From the NCBI RefSeq assembly GCF_014857905.1, contig NZ_JACYXE010000002.1, forward strand, positions 434,001-498,000: 64,000 nt of DNA, given 5' to 3'. A program made the position numbers and the translations under genes. The notes under the pieces are model-generated. The model saw only the letters and a program-made list of their open reading frames with translations, had not been told where the DNA came from and made no database searches. The DNA is from Agilicoccus flavus. GTDB lineage: Bacteria; Actinomycetota; Actinomycetes; Actinomycetales; Dermatophilaceae. Shown here piece after piece: positions 63,201 to 64,000 of this stretch; within the stretch, counting starts at the first letter, position 1; each line of letters starts with the position of its first letter.

Positions 63201-63819
63201 CAGCTTCGAGCGCGAGATGCTCGGGCTCTACGTCTCGGACCACCCGTTGTTCGGGATCGAGCACATCCTGTCCCAGCACGCCGACACGTCCATCGCCTCC
63301 CTGACCGCCGAGGAGGGCGGGCGGCCCGACGGGTCGACCGTCACCGTCGCGGGGCTCATCACGGGGCTGCAGCTCAAGCGGACCAAGAAGGGCGACCTCT
63401 GGGCCATCGTCACCGTCGAGGACCTCGAGGGTGCCGTCGAGTGCCTCTTCTTCCCCTCCTCGTACATGACGGTGAGCACGATGCTGTCCACGGACGTCGT
63501 GTGCGCCGTCCGGGGCCGGGTCAACCGCCGCGACGACCAGGTCTCGCTGTACGCGCAGGAACTCACGTTGCCCGACATCACCGAGGGCCCCCGCGGACCG
63601 GTCGTGTTGTCGATGCCGCTGACCCGGGCGACGAACGGGGTCGCCCAACGGCTCAAGGACGTGCTGCACGAGCACCCCGGGGCGACCGAGGTGCACGTCA
63701 AGCTCACCCAACCCGGCCGGTCGGTGCTGATGCGCCTCGACGACTCGCTGCGGGTGACCGCGTCGCCGGCGCTCTTCGGTGACCTCAAGGCCCTGCTCGG
63801 CCCCGCCTGCCTCTCCTGA
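60232..63819 (+). CDS. dnaE: DNA polymerase III subunit alpha
   Basis: 1195 aa, DnaE1 type. The PHP domain starts with [20 protein letters not shown]. The polymerase core has [20 protein letters not shown], the catalytic acidic block [16 protein letters not shown] (near 419) and a third Asp region in [22 protein letters not shown]. The helix-hairpin-helix region includes [14 protein letters not shown], and an OB fold ([20 protein letters not shown]) and a C-terminal tau-binding part follow. It is the replicative polymerase. GTG start; its own promoter upstream; terminated by the hairpin at 63866. Confidence 0.97.
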   Translation: [1195 protein letters not shown]

Positions 63820-63865
63820 CGGGCCGCAGCCGGGGCCCCGGACACCGAGCCGGCGCCCCACACGC

Positions 63866-63907
63866 CGACGAGGGGCCCGGCCGCGTCCGCGGCCGGGCCC
63901 CTCGTCG
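63866..63907 (+). terminator. Strong terminator hairpin after dnaE
   Basis: A perfect 20-bp inverted repeat beginning CGACGAGGGGCCCGGCCGCG with a 2-nt centre, 46 bp after the dnaE stop. No U-tract. It may also serve a convergent gene outside the window. Confidence 0.85.
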
Positions 63908-64000
63908 TGGCTCCTCGTGGCGTGTCGTGGGGTGTCCTTGGGCGTCCCGTGTCGACCGGGACCGTCGGGACGCTCGGACCTCCCTCAGGCGGTGGCGCGG

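Noticed and set aside
60172-63861. A 1229-residue open frame antisense to dnaE, and similar long antisense frames over rne (11809-14526) and obgE (15904-19032)
   Set aside because: High GC keeps stop codons out of the mirror frame of real genes. The products are Arg/Ala/Val/Asp-rich, without domains, and the opposite strand carries clear conserved genes.

Overview
The window is about 64 kb of very GC-rich DNA. GTG starts are frequent, many genes overlap by 4 bp (ATGA or GTGA), and synteny is typical of Actinomycetota. The dcw cluster lacks ftsA and runs from ftsZ into pgeF, yggS-like, sepF, yggT and a DivIVA/Wag31 gene. RNase E/G, rplU, rpmA and obgE are adjacent, and an F420-dependent LLM oxidoreductase is present. 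MurE carries the DNPR motif, which predicts diaminopimelate-type peptidoglycan. I would place it in Actinomycetota, probably Micrococcales (Intrasporangiaceae/Dermatophilaceae-like). The lower ranks are inference.

Layout. (1) 1-1002 is the 3' end of a B12-binding-type radical SAM gene. Its usual partner, the DUF2344 gene, is at 10744-11499. (2) Between them lies about 9.7 kb of accessory DNA: a YbaK-type deacylase and a FtsX-type ABC transporter on the minus strand; then a LysR regulator, a 2-oxoadipate dioxygenase/decarboxylase-like gene, a frameshifted FAD amine oxidase gene and an ALDH7-type semialdehyde dehydrogenase, which together look like a pipecolate/aminoadipate branch of lysine catabolism; then a two-gene toxin-antitoxin-like module. 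Two copies of an inverted-repeat element (4090-4200 and 10417-10529) bracket the catabolic genes and the module. (3) 11650-17739 holds rne/rng, rplU, rpmA and obgE. (4) 17785-27155 is housekeeping: LLM oxidoreductase, proB, a GNAT enzyme, proA, a methyltransferase convergent with a GT2 glycosyltransferase, nadD, rsfS, a histidine phosphatase and tRNA-Ala(GGC). (5) 27297-31237 is an old-yellow-enzyme-type NADH:flavin oxidoreductase flanked by two IclR regulators. (6) 31396-36305 (minus strand) is a MoxR / DUF58 / small ORF / transglutaminase operon. (7) 36609-57991 is the full division and cell-wall cluster from mraZ to divIVA. (8) 58136-63819 holds a TraR/DksA-type zinc finger gene, lspA, an rluD-type gene and dnaE, closed by a strong terminator hairpin.

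The dcw genes are packed so tightly that most must be translated by coupling. They supply lipid II synthesis (murE, murF, mraY, murD, murG, murC), flipping and polymerisation (ftsW, ftsI), divisome assembly (ftsL-like, ftsQ, ftsZ, sepF) and polar growth (divIVA). Elsewhere a recurring TANNNT hexamer 6-7 nt before the start codon marks a large set of probable leaderless transcripts.

The least ordinary features are the inverted-repeat element with a conserved central core, the frameshifted lysine-catabolism cassette it brackets, the leaderless autoregulated toxin-antitoxin-like operon, the apparent lack of a standard start codon for lspA, and a 57-residue ORF fitted by ATGA overlaps into the MoxR operon.
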